Both the position numbers and the translations under genes were made by a program. A stretch of DNA of 64,000 nt from CAMCYM01 sp964405405 (lineage in GTDB: Bacteria; Bacteroidota; Bacteroidia; Flavobacteriales_D; Sanyastnellaceae): positions 62,001 through 126,000 of the forward strand of contig CAYONT010000003.1 in NCBI GenBank assembly GCA_964405405.1. The letters run 5' to 3'. Position 1 is the first letter of the stretch. Every line of letters begins with the position of its first letter. The notes under the pieces were generated by a model, which saw only the letters and a list, made by a program, of their open reading frames with translations, made no database searches and was not told the origin of the DNA. Of the stretch, positions 42,690 to 50,100 are shown in pieces.

Positions 42690-43775
42690 TTAGTGGAGCC
42701 CTAGTCGGTCCAATTCCGCTTCAAGTTTGGATATTTCAATGCGGAAATCGGAATTTCCACCTTGGCCATCACCACAAACCTCACCATACGCTATGGCACC
42801 CAGTTTGACATAGGATTCAAGAATTTCCTTGCCTTCACCATCGGTTGTGGGACGTAGAGAGATGAATCGCAATGGACGTTCTATTGCCAATAGATTGGCA
42901 ACGGATGCACCTCGAACGGCGATAATTGCCTCCGCTCTTCGGAACAATTCAAATTGCTGTTCGTTTGTAAACATGTGAATTGGAATGGATAAGAATCCGC
43001 GGCTCTCCAACAACTTCAAGACTTCTGTTTCATTGAGCAATCTGCGCCATTTCGCGCCGCTGCGACCGATGAAAAGACGGGGAGCCCGGCGAAGGGACTC
43101 GGGTAGTTTACATCCTTTTCCATACCGACGTGTGAATGCGTGAATCGGATTCGGCAAGGAGGCAAGACCCCCGATCGATACACCGTTGAAGTGCACTTTC
43201 TCTAGACGCGGTGGAACGACTACCAGGGGAGACGATACACGTGCGGTATTTTCTAGCTGGATCAGTGGCCTACTTGGCAGCCATTCGCGGTAAGCAGCCA
43301 GCATTACTGCGGGTAGTTTCAATCGAGTTACCACAGTGAGTGGGACATCTGCAGGAACGGCCTTCAGCGCATGCAGCGCAAATAGCCCGTCTTGCAGCAT
43401 GTGATAATAATTGCTCGACCAAACCATATCCATTGAAGCAACAGGGCAAGCCAAATTCAGGCACTTGATTCCTTTGCGGTAGAATTCGTGCGATGCCAAT
43501 CGGGAACTTGGAATTTTCAATGAAGCCGATACGACGCTGCCTTTCTGCAATACGATTCCGGAGTGCACAACAAGCGTTGAATTTTCAAACGCGAGAACCT
43601 TTAGTGGTTGATGGGGGAGGCTTTCCGAGGGAGTCAAGTTCCATTGCATACTGGGTTCTCGTTGTTCAATCGGCCAGCGTTCGAGTTGCTGCAATGCTCG
43701 GTCCAAAGGGCGCCACTTCAATATGTACTGCGCCTTGCGGGTTAACAGGAGGACAAGGTCCGTAAGCGGAATCAT
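42690..43775 (-). CDS. GT61/DUF563-type glycosyltransferase
   Basis: A 361-residue cytoplasmic or membrane-associated protein with the GT61 family layout: SSNYYHMLQDGLFALHALK (catalytic-centre histidine block), RLFIGRSGAKWRRLLNETEV, and the C-terminal FRRAEAIIAVRGASVANLL preceding RPLRFISL. Such enzymes add pentoses or other sugars to glycans; the acceptor here is unknown. It overlaps the upstream dehydratase by 4 bp (43772-43775), so the two are co-translated. GC content is lower than in the chromosomal genes to the left. Confidence 0.85.
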   Translation of the reverse strand: MIPLTDLVLLLTRKAQYILKWRPLDRALQQLERWPIEQREPSMQWNLTPSESLPHQPLKVLAFENSTLVVHSGIVLQKGSVVSASLKIPSSRLASHEFYRKGIKCLNLACPVASMDMVWSSNYYHMLQDGLFALHALKAVPADVPLTVVTRLKLPAVMLAAYREWLPSRPLIQLENTARVSSPLVVVPPRLEKVHFNGVSIGGLASLPNPIHAFTRRYGKGCKLPESLRRAPRLFIGRSGAKWRRLLNETEVLKLLESRGFLSIPIHMFTNEQQFELFRRAEAIIAVRGASVANLLAIERPLRFISLRPTTDGEGKEILESYVKLGAIAYGEVCGDGQGGNSDFRIEISKLEAELDRLGLH

Positions 43776-45058
43776 TCAGTCAACTTTGGATTCATTTCAG
43801 AAAGGAGCAATGAAGCAATGCAACGAAGTTGAAAACTTGCCACATTTGAAAGGGCAAGGAAGTTTTTTAACACTTCAAAGGACACCCAATTCATGCCTTC
43901 TGCGACGGGTGCTGATCGGTCGCCCTGAACCAAACGATACGCTGTTTCATGCTTGTAAAATCGGCCACCTTCATCCGATTGGATGAATGATGAGAGAACC
44001 ACCTCATCCGTTGTTGGCGTGGGGTCTCCGGGGTTGATGATTTCACTTGCCGTGATGACGTAACCGCCTTCAATGCCCATTTCGCGTCGAACTTGTAGCA
44101 GGCAGTGTCCATCATCAATTTTTAAGGTCACGCGCCCCATAGAAGGCGCACTGATCATGGGTTGATACCAAGATTTGATTTCTCTCGTTCCGCAGGATGT
44201 ATGGTACAAAAGGGCGGAAATTCGGTTTGATTTGTTGCTCGGTAGGATTCCAGCATCGGACACCGACCAATCATTCATTTCTGTCAGACTTTTGATGCGA
44301 TAATCCACGGAGTAAAGTGACCGACGGCGAAACAATTCGTTGAGCAGTTCATTGTCAACGGATGTGTTTTCTTTCTGCTCGCCATGTTCGAGCTTGTTCC
44401 AGTTGAAGACAGCGAGTAGCGACCTCAGATCTGCATTCAAGCAGTGATCCCTTTCCAATGTCTTTCGTATGGTATCCCAGCTGACCCATGCCATGTGTCC
44501 GGGGGTAGGGATTGGCTCGTCGAGAAGCACGTAGTTGTGCCATTTGGACTTTTGGAAATACCGTTCACCCAGGTCGAGTTGTACGCTGGTGCCGACAGGC
44601 AATGCACTCCGTGAGAAGGTGTAGAACAATTCGAGTGCAGGGGTAGGGTTGCCCCCGTGAAGGGCAAGGAAATTTGCAGGGGTGGATTGTATGGTGGGTC
44701 CCCACTGACCGATACCCGTATTTCCGGGCTCAATGCGCGCTTGGAGAAGGACGTGCATCTTCCCTTTGATTCTACAAAGAGCCAATCCGGTGAGTGCGCT
44801 CTGAGGTTGGTACATCAGCAAGTACTCTTCCCCTGAGTCCCCTTCAAGGCCCATGACGTCAAAAAATCCACCTGTTCGGTGTGAAAGGGCCCCGCTTCGA
44901 ATGGCCCAGTCATCACTTGCATTGAGGGAAACTCGCTCCAAACGGAAACCCGCATTTTCGATCATCTGGTCCATGAACTGGTCCAGTTGATCGGTCGAAT
45001 TGATTTCTTTAATCGGCATCCAATTTCTTACGAATGGCCCCGTTGGAATGTTACACAT
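43772..45058 (-). CDS. NDP-hexose 2,3-dehydratase
   Basis: A 428-residue enzyme of the EvaA/TylX3-type family, which removes water from an NDP-4-keto-6-deoxyhexose at C2-C3, the step that commits the sugar to 2-deoxy or 2,6-dideoxy derivatives. The family is an internal duplication, and both halves are visible: DWAIRSGALSHRTGGFFDV with EYLLMYQPQSALTGLALCRI and HVLLQARIEPGNTG, then DWSVSDAGILPSNKSNRIS with IKSWYQPMIS and CLLQVRREMGIEGGY. Such genes are best known from glycosylated natural-product clusters. The start lies 30 bp from the right attachment repeat, so its promoter must be within or beyond that repeat. Confidence 0.88.
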   Translation of the reverse strand: MCNIPTGPFVRNWMPIKEINSTDQLDQFMDQMIENAGFRLERVSLNASDDWAIRSGALSHRTGGFFDVMGLEGDSGEEYLLMYQPQSALTGLALCRIKGKMHVLLQARIEPGNTGIGQWGPTIQSTPANFLALHGGNPTPALELFYTFSRSALPVGTSVQLDLGERYFQKSKWHNYVLLDEPIPTPGHMAWVSWDTIRKTLERDHCLNADLRSLLAVFNWNKLEHGEQKENTSVDNELLNELFRRRSLYSVDYRIKSLTEMNDWSVSDAGILPSNKSNRISALLYHTSCGTREIKSWYQPMISAPSMGRVTLKIDDGHCLLQVRREMGIEGGYVITASEIINPGDPTPTTDEVVLSSFIQSDEGGRFYKHETAYRLVQGDRSAPVAEGMNWVSFEVLKNFLALSNVASFQLRCIASLLLSEMNPKLTE

Positions 45059-45088
45059 GAATCACAACAAGGCGCCAAGCATGGCAGA

Positions 45089-45138
45089 GGCGTTTCCAAA
45101 ACGCTTGATTCGGGTTCGATTCCCGACGGGGCTACAAC
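45089..45138. repeat. Attachment-site repeat, distal copy of tRNA-Arg 3' part
   Basis: Matches 42564-42613 at 49 of 50 bases (GGCGTTTCC, one change, then AAACGCTTGATT... to GGCTACAAC). The 5' half of the tRNA is absent, though ATGG-AG remnants may continue to the left. It cannot encode a functional tRNA and is best read as an attachment-site scar. Confidence 0.85.
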
Positions 45139-45201
45139 TCCTTCACAACGAAGGACTTGTGTTTTCTTGAGAAGGGTTTGGGTGACCTGCCAAACCCCAC
45201 A

Positions 45202-45234
45202 TGTAGAACATCTGCAGAACATTTGCAGAACATT
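45202..45234. repeat. Three phased 11-bp direct repeats beside the attachment site
   Basis: TGTAGAACATC, TGCAGAACATT and TGCAGAACATT follow each other without a gap, one helical turn each. They lie 64 bp right of the attachment repeat and 84 bp left of the recombinase gene end. Size, phasing and location resemble arm-type binding sites of tyrosine integrases. Confidence 0.55.
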
Positions 45235-45317
45235 TTGTCGGTAGAGGGGAGTAGAAAACCTCAATTGACCGACGGTCGAAACTCAATCTCAGGGTTGTTG
45301 ACTCTGTCGAATCGTCA

Positions 45318-46024
45318 TCAATGAACGAAGATGTCATTGATCTCATAGAGATTTCCAACCTCTTCACGGGTGATGTCCAAGTAAATGCGGGTGACCGCAG
45401 TGGAGGAATGGTTGAACAGGAGGGACAATTTGATGAGTGAGGCCTCACTGAAGTTGTTTCGTTTCCACACTTCACGGCCGAAGGTCTTCCTCCATGTGTG
45501 GGTGGAGATTCGTTTGTTGCGGATTCCAGATTTGGCCGCATGAACCTTGATTTGTTTGTTGACGGTACGGATGTGTAATGGAATCAGGACGGAGTCAAGC
45601 TGTGGCTGTTTGAGTTTCAGGTAGAGGGACGAGAGGGTTTCTGACAATTCCTGCTGATGGGGATCTCCCGCATCTTCCCTGTCTTCTGTTCTCGAATGTG
45701 GAGTTGGGACTTTTTCAGCACATCCCCCCATGTGATGCGGGAAAGGTCACTGAACCGAAGTGCCGTAGCCACACCCACCCGAACAAGGAGGTAGTACGTC
45801 CACAGTTCATTTCTTGAGAGGTACTTCAAGAGTTTGTTCAACGCGGTCTCGTCCAAATGTTCGGCTGACTTGATGGGATGTCTAGCGGTTCCCTTTGTGT
45901 GGGATTTCCAATCAAAAGGGCTCTGTGGAGTCGGGTGATTTGCACAACACATTGTCTGATAAGGTTTTACCGGTTCCATTTCCCATAAAAACCACACTGA
46001 AGCGTGGTTTAGCGCGACAACCAA
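45318..46024 (-). pseudogene. Frameshifted tyrosine recombinase/integrase
   Basis: Two overlapping frames together encode a phage-integrase-type catalytic domain. Frame one (45617-46024) holds the first catalytic arginine in VGVATALRFSDLSRI and the beta-hairpin lysine in EQKTGKMREIPI. Frame two (45318-45731) holds HTWRKTFGREVW (H..R), LLFNHSSTAVT (H) and the nucleophile tyrosine in TRIYLDI. The frames join by a -1 shift near 45660-45675. No slippery heptamer is present at that point, so mutation is more likely than programmed shifting. The usual N-terminal core/arm-binding domain is also missing (only ~45 unmatched residues precede the catalytic part). It probably catalysed integration at tRNA-Arg and is now inactive. 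Confidence 0.82.
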
Positions 46025-46113
46025 AAGGGTTTGAAAAGGTGCCTCATGCTATTCTGTTTGTTCTTAGTTGATCCGATGATATGGATTTTGTAAATCATGG
46101 AACCCCTAGTATT

Positions 46114-46130
46114 GCCCGCCATTGGCGGGC
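46114..46130. repeat. Perfect GC hairpin in the 46025-46234 gap
   Basis: GCCCGCC-ATT-GGCGGGC is a perfect 7-bp stem with a 3-bp loop in otherwise AT-rich DNA, 90 bp upstream of the disrupted integrase start. No T-run follows on either strand. It could be a recombination or replication signal; nothing else is recognisable in this gap. Confidence 0.4.
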
Positions 46131-46234
46131 GTTCGGTTTCATAATTCAACTTGTATGATTTGGTCGTTTTGATTTTTATTGTACATCCTATCGTTATCTT
46201 CGGGTGATTCAAGCCAAAGAAATCATTCTAAGCC

Positions 46235-46912
46235 ATGGTTCTCCAACCCACAACTTTCTTTAGAACTTTTATAGTTGTTTTTCTGCTGTCTATTGCAGGG
46301 TTGATTTTTGGCCAAGGGAACAACTTGGAGTTTCCCTACAACCCTGATGCGGATGGAGATGACTTTGTGGGCACAGCAGATTTGTTATCTCTTCTCTCAT
46401 TGTATGATTCGTACTTTAGTGAGGAGAATTTATATCTGAACGATGATTCTAGTGCCGCCCTTGTGCTGATAGGGAACTTTCCTTATTCAAAATGTGCTTA
46501 TCAGTGTAACGAGTTGCCAGGAAGTTGGAGGATTTCAACTCTCGAACAGTTGGGGATGGTGTGGGATGAAATTCCTTTGGAGACATACATTTGGCTCGAA
46601 AGCAAGGACTCTAAGCATTTCGGCATTCAATGGTTCAAGACCCCCAACATGCTGCGATTTCAAGGCGGTGGTGAAGGTGGTGTGGATTGGCATTGGCAAC
46701 CTCTGGAGGCAAGGTGTTACTGTGCCACATTTGAAAGAAGAAAAGTTGAATACTCGTATTGCGAGGGTGCGGACATAATTGATTGTGCACAATCTCGAGT
46801 CTCAGAAGGTTGGATTCCGTTGTCTGCGATGACGAACAGAACCTACTATACTTCAAATCTCTACCCCTATTCCCAATCCATCATCCAACCTTTTTGGAGA
46901 TGGGCAGAATAA
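46235..46912 (+). CDS. Small secreted protein with dockerin-like EF-hand motif (copy 1)
   Basis: A 225-residue protein with a signal peptide (FFRTFIVVFLLSIAGLIFGQ). A calcium-binding dockerin-like segment YNPDADGDDFVGTADLLSLLSLYDSYF (given in two parts: NPDADGDDFVGTADL and LSLLSLYDSYF) follows directly. The rest is Cys-containing and unrecognised (CAYQCNELPGSW, ARCYCATFERR, ending QPFWRWAE). GC is low relative to the window. It shares exact length, N-terminal plan and orientation with the next gene, so the two are probably distant paralogues on the accessory segment. Confidence 0.75.
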   Translation: MVLQPTTFFRTFIVVFLLSIAGLIFGQGNNLEFPYNPDADGDDFVGTADLLSLLSLYDSYFSEENLYLNDDSSAALVLIGNFPYSKCAYQCNELPGSWRISTLEQLGMVWDEIPLETYIWLESKDSKHFGIQWFKTPNMLRFQGGGEGGVDWHWQPLEARCYCATFERRKVEYSYCEGADIIDCAQSRVSEGWIPLSAMTNRTYYTSNLYPYSQSIIQPFWRWAE

Positions 46913-46967
46913 TCGCACAAGTGATTTCAGTAGATTGGTTTCAACTTGAATAGTTAAAGGCTTTCCG

Positions 46968-47645
46968 ATGAACCACTTCTTTGCCTTCCTTTTGTCAGTG
47001 GTACTTCAATTGACCGTGGTAGCTAAGGCAACACCACAATCTCCCCCACATGAGTACAACCCAGATAGTGATGGAGATGGTTACGTTGGAGTTTCAGATG
47101 TCCTTACGGTTCTGTCATACTTCCAGACATACTTTCCAATCTACACGCCAAGTTTATCGAATGTGTTGTTGGTTTCACAGGACGGATGCTCGTCAGAATT
47201 GGTTGGCGAATATTGGTCAGGGGTAACGTGGGTTGAGCCAGGTATGGACACGCTTTTTGTCCCTTACGGATATGATGACGTTCTAATCAAATCCAACTAC
47301 AATTGTAGCGGGGTTCAGAATGTGAATGGTCACCTAGTAATTGTCTTGTTGAACCCTCCGGGCAGTAATGAAGCTGATTTCATGAACCTGATGCCACCAG
47401 TCTTTTCGGTAAGCCAAGAGACGAGAATTCAAATAATTGGCTATGAACTGAACGCAATAAAAGTGATTTCCTGGGAGCCGATGGTGGGTTGGTACACAAT
47501 AAAGGATGTCGCTGATTCTTATAACAATCAACCAGACTGGACAAGCGGCTCGAATTACTGGTTGCCTTCAGGCAATAGTTTGGCAAGATCTTACTCCAAG
47601 ACCTACGTACGCTTTGGCAATGAACCGTGGAGCAGGGCCGATTGA
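46968..47645 (+). CDS. Small secreted protein with dockerin-like EF-hand motif (copy 2)
   Basis: A 225-residue protein with a signal peptide (MNHFFAFLLSVVLQLTVVAKA) followed by NPDSDGDGYVGVSDVLTVL, the same dockerin-like element as in the preceding gene. The downstream 150 residues are a beta-rich domain (ATG-proximal GCSSELVGEYWSGVTWV, NVNGHLVIVLLNPPG, ending FGNEPWSRAD) without a known match. Gene spacing of 55 bp and low GC support one small transcription unit with copy 1. Confidence 0.72.
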   Translation: MNHFFAFLLSVVLQLTVVAKATPQSPPHEYNPDSDGDGYVGVSDVLTVLSYFQTYFPIYTPSLSNVLLVSQDGCSSELVGEYWSGVTWVEPGMDTLFVPYGYDDVLIKSNYNCSGVQNVNGHLVIVLLNPPGSNEADFMNLMPPVFSVSQETRIQIIGYELNAIKVISWEPMVGWYTIKDVADSYNNQPDWTSGSNYWLPSGNSLARSYSKTYVRFGNEPWSRAD

Positions 47646-48229
47646 CTCAAGTCGGTTTCAATCTGAGAGCATGCTTTGATTTTGGGCGAGTGATGTCGCT
47701 CTGATGAAACAGTGAAGTCAGGGGATGGATTTTAGTTAAGATGGAGTTGGATTCTATTCGTTCCATTAGTTTCGCCCGTGGTAGCGTTTTGTCGCTTGGT
47801 GTTGTTCAGATACATTTTACTACTTCAGGAGTTTTCCAGTAATGACCTCTGGGCATTTTGTCTGACGCTATAGCGACAATCCTTGGCATTGATTTTCATG
47901 AGTTTTAGTTGCTCAATGGTTATTTGTACGCTGTTCACAGCGTTTTCGGTTCCCTATCTGTGAGTCAAACCCGATAGGGTCTTGCAGGTCAATACCAACT
48001 TAGATTCCGTAGGTTTTTTTCATGCTTGGCTTTCCGATAAACAAAAATGTGATTGTTCAGACATGGATTTTGTGGGCATCCTATTTCGTGTTGCACGGCT
48101 GGAAACCATTTTTTCTGAAAGACCGCACATTTCCCGTCTCGTTTTCCCGACAGACAAGGGTTTGCAACGCATGGGACACATCAAACCCAGCAACCCCGGC
48201 AAAGGCCGTACTTGATGTAACTTGCAGAG
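47646..48229. other. 584-bp gene-free, AT-richer segment
   Basis: I see no convincing protein gene; short frames here lack homology signals and good starts. A dyad CCCTATC (47952-47958) / GATAGGG (47973-47979) with a 14-bp loop is present. Composition changes back to GC-rich at about 48.2 kb, marking the right edge of the accessory region. Confidence 0.5.
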
Positions 48230-49921
48230 ATGGGACAGGAAGGCATGTTGGAAATGGGAAAGAGTGGCCGCCGAGGCGGGGGGGTTGCCGGGAGGGGGCA
48301 TGGGCAGCGGGTGGGCCGTTGGGTGCGGTGGGGATGCGTGTTGGGGCTGTGGGGGGGCGTGCAGGGGGGGTGGGCCCAAGGGGGAACGGCGGTGCAGGGG
48401 TGGGCGGATGAGTTTGGGGGGACCGCAGTCGATGCGACGAACTGGACCTACGACCTCGGGACCGGCGCGGCGCAGGGTTTGGTCGGGTGGGGGAACAACG
48501 AGTTGCAGCATTACACCAGTGATCCGGAGAACGTTTTCGTGGCGGACGGCATGCTGCACATCGTTGCGAAGCCCGGACCCCCGGGCGGACCGGCCTACAC
48601 ATCGGCCCGGCTGAAGAGCCGGAACCTGCGCTACGGTCGGTATGGGCGCGTGGAGGCCCGGATCGATTTGCCGACCGGACAGGGCATTTGGCCGGCCTTT
48701 TGGATGCTTCGGGAGAATGGGGTTTGGCCTGGAGAAATCGATATCATGGAAATCATCGGCTCGCAGCCGGGGATGCTCCATGGCACGTGCCACCAGGGGG
48801 CGCTGCCCAACCTTTACTCGCTCGGGGGCTCGATCGCCGCGCCGGATGGCGATTGGACCGATGGATTTCATGTGTACGGGGTCAACTGGTGGCCGGATTT
48901 CATCGAATGGACGGTGGACGACCAGGTGTACTTTTCGGTGAGCCGGCAGCAGGTGCACCCCAATTTTGAGTGGCTCTTTGACGAGGATTACCACCTGCTG
49001 CTCAATGTGGCCGTGGGGGGGAACTGGCCCGGATCGCCCAACGCGTCCACGGTGTTTCCGCAGACCATGCGGGTGGACTGGGTGCGCTGGCACCCGCTGC
49101 CGACGGCGGAGCAGTGGGTTCAGTTTCGCGTGGACCTGTCGCAGGAGGCCCCCCTCGGGCCAGGCGAAATCGTGTACCTCAACGGCTCCTTCAACAACTG
49201 GTGTGGCGGTTGCGAACCCATGGTGCATGCAGGCAATGGGCTCTGGCTTCGGACGCGGCCGTTGCCCCCGGGGCTGCACGAGTACAAGTTCACCACCAAC
49301 GGATGGAACGGCCTCATCGAGAACTTTTCGCCCGACATCCCCTGTGGCATTGCGACCTACGGATCGGGGGTGACCTACGTCAACCGGTTTGTGCAAGTCA
49401 CCGATGGGCCGGTGACGACCCCGGTGGTTTGCTTCGGTTCGTGCGCCGCCTGTCCCGGTTCTCAGGCCCCCATGCAGGATTGGACCCTGCGCCTGCAGCT
49501 GCCCTTCTGGACGGACGATCCGGTGACCGCTTGGGTGGGCGGGGTGCCGCACGCGATGGAGCCCGGCTTGCTCGGCCATTACCGCTGTGATTTGACTGCA
49601 CAGGAAGGCCAAACCCATCACTTCCAAATCGGGAATCAGCCCGAAGTTTCCCTCCTGCGGACGTTCCCGGTGAACCCGGTTTCCATGGAACTGGGACCCT
49701 TCTGCTGGGAGAGCGCGGCGCCGTGTCCGGCCTTCTCCGGGGCGCTGGGCTGCATTTATGCCGCCGCTTTGGGGTACAATCCACAAGCCTGGGGCGACGA
49801 TGGTTCGTGTTTCTGGACCCCGGAACCGGCCGCTTGTGCCTCCGATTTGGACGAAAACGGTGCTGTCACGGTGGCGGATTTGCTCATTTTGTTGGGTCAA
49901 TTTGGGCTTACATGCAATTGA
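48230..49921 (+). CDS. GH16 beta-1,3-glucanase (laminarinase-like) with carbohydrate-binding-like and dockerin-like modules
   Basis: A 563-residue secreted glycoside hydrolase family 16 enzyme, likely an endo-beta-1,3-glucanase. After an exported N-terminus (hydrophobic WGCVLGLWGGVQGGWAQ; the exact start is uncertain because several in-frame ATG/GTG codons precede it) comes the GH16 domain (about 57-285). It has the catalytic motif GEIDIMEIIG near residue 170 (E...E pair) and WPAFWMLRENGVWPG. A module of ~100 residues (VYLNGSFNNWCGGCEPM, LHEYKFTTNGWNG) matches those repeated in the next gene. A Cys-rich GCIYAAALGYNPQA repeat and a dockerin-like end (DLDENGAVTVADLLILL) follow. No T9SS sorting domain of type A or B is present. 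Confidence 0.9.
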   Translation: MGQEGMLEMGKSGRRGGGVAGRGHGQRVGRWVRWGCVLGLWGGVQGGWAQGGTAVQGWADEFGGTAVDATNWTYDLGTGAAQGLVGWGNNELQHYTSDPENVFVADGMLHIVAKPGPPGGPAYTSARLKSRNLRYGRYGRVEARIDLPTGQGIWPAFWMLRENGVWPGEIDIMEIIGSQPGMLHGTCHQGALPNLYSLGGSIAAPDGDWTDGFHVYGVNWWPDFIEWTVDDQVYFSVSRQQVHPNFEWLFDEDYHLLLNVAVGGNWPGSPNASTVFPQTMRVDWVRWHPLPTAEQWVQFRVDLSQEAPLGPGEIVYLNGSFNNWCGGCEPMVHAGNGLWLRTRPLPPGLHEYKFTTNGWNGLIENFSPDIPCGIATYGSGVTYVNRFVQVTDGPVTTPVVCFGSCAACPGSQAPMQDWTLRLQLPFWTDDPVTAWVGGVPHAMEPGLLGHYRCDLTAQEGQTHHFQIGNQPEVSLLRTFPVNPVSMELGPFCWESAAPCPAFSGALGCIYAAALGYNPQAWGDDGSCFWTPEPAACASDLDENGAVTVADLLILLGQFGLTCN

Positions 49922-49923
49922 TT

Positions 49924-49937
49924 ATCAAATGTTTGAT
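49924..49937 (+). terminator. Small dyad after the GH16 gene
   Basis: ATCAAA-TG-TTTGAT begins 3 bp after the GH16 stop and is followed by TTTTTG. It may act as a weak intrinsic terminator or an operator for the next gene. Confidence 0.3.
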
Positions 49938-50054
49938 TTTTGTTGTGCAGGGAATGTTGTAGTGGTTTGGGCCCAGGGTGTGAGGGGGTGTAGTGATTTT
50001 GTAGCGCAGGTACTTTTTCAAGGGAGTTGAATTTTTTCGTACTTTTTCCCTTCG

Positions 50055-50070
50055 TATTCGTCGAAGAATA
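50055..50070. promoter_or_regulatory. Imperfect palindrome upstream of the module-repeat protein
   Basis: TATTCGTCGAAGAATA matches its reverse complement at 14 of 16 positions and ends 30 bp before the ATG at 50101. The preceding 49938-50054 stretch contains two GTACTTTTTC copies (about 50010 and 50036) that may include a promoter. A regulatory role is inferred. Confidence 0.35.
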
Positions 50071-50100
50071 TTCCAGTTTGAACATCAAAACCTTATCATC

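Larger units (their letters stand above)
42614..45138. mobile_element. 2.5-kb tRNA-Arg-targeted mini-island carrying sugar-modification genes
   Basis: DNA bracketed by the 50-bp direct repeats at the 3' end of tRNA-Arg(CCT) and at 45089-45138. It is visibly lower in GC than the chromosome on either side. It contains only two minus-strand genes (GT61-type glycosyltransferase and NDP-hexose 2,3-dehydratase) and no recombinase of its own. A frameshifted tyrosine recombinase and 11-bp direct repeats lie just outside the right repeat. This suggests mobilisation in trans, or accretion of two elements at one site. None of the AGGCCAAA motifs lies inside. Confidence 0.7.

Noticed and set aside
45089..45138. 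A second tRNA gene (anticodon loop reads CCA)
   Set aside because: Only the 3' portion is present; there is no acceptor 5' strand or D-arm, so it is an attachment-site copy.
45640..45735. Programmed -1 frameshift making a full integrase
   Set aside because: The A-run (CTGAAAAAG) lies before residues that remain conserved in frame one, and no slippery heptamer is at the true break.
48151..48175. A third attachment copy near the right edge of the accessory region
   Set aside because: Only a short TTCCCGAC-type match; too little to distinguish from chance.
48022..48411. Open frame before GH16 as a gene
   Set aside because: It crosses the composition boundary, overlaps the GH16 start in another frame and shows no domain or signal features.
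40742..48722. Absence of AGGCCAAA copies as proof that this region is foreign
   Set aside because: A gap of similar size (10-7077) occurs in clearly chromosomal genes, so the absence alone is not significant.
10641..50045. Shared GTACTTTTTC words (about 40645, 50010, 50036) as a dispersed promoter motif
   Set aside because: The 40645 copy is inside mobA coding for the TRM motif; two remaining copies are too few.
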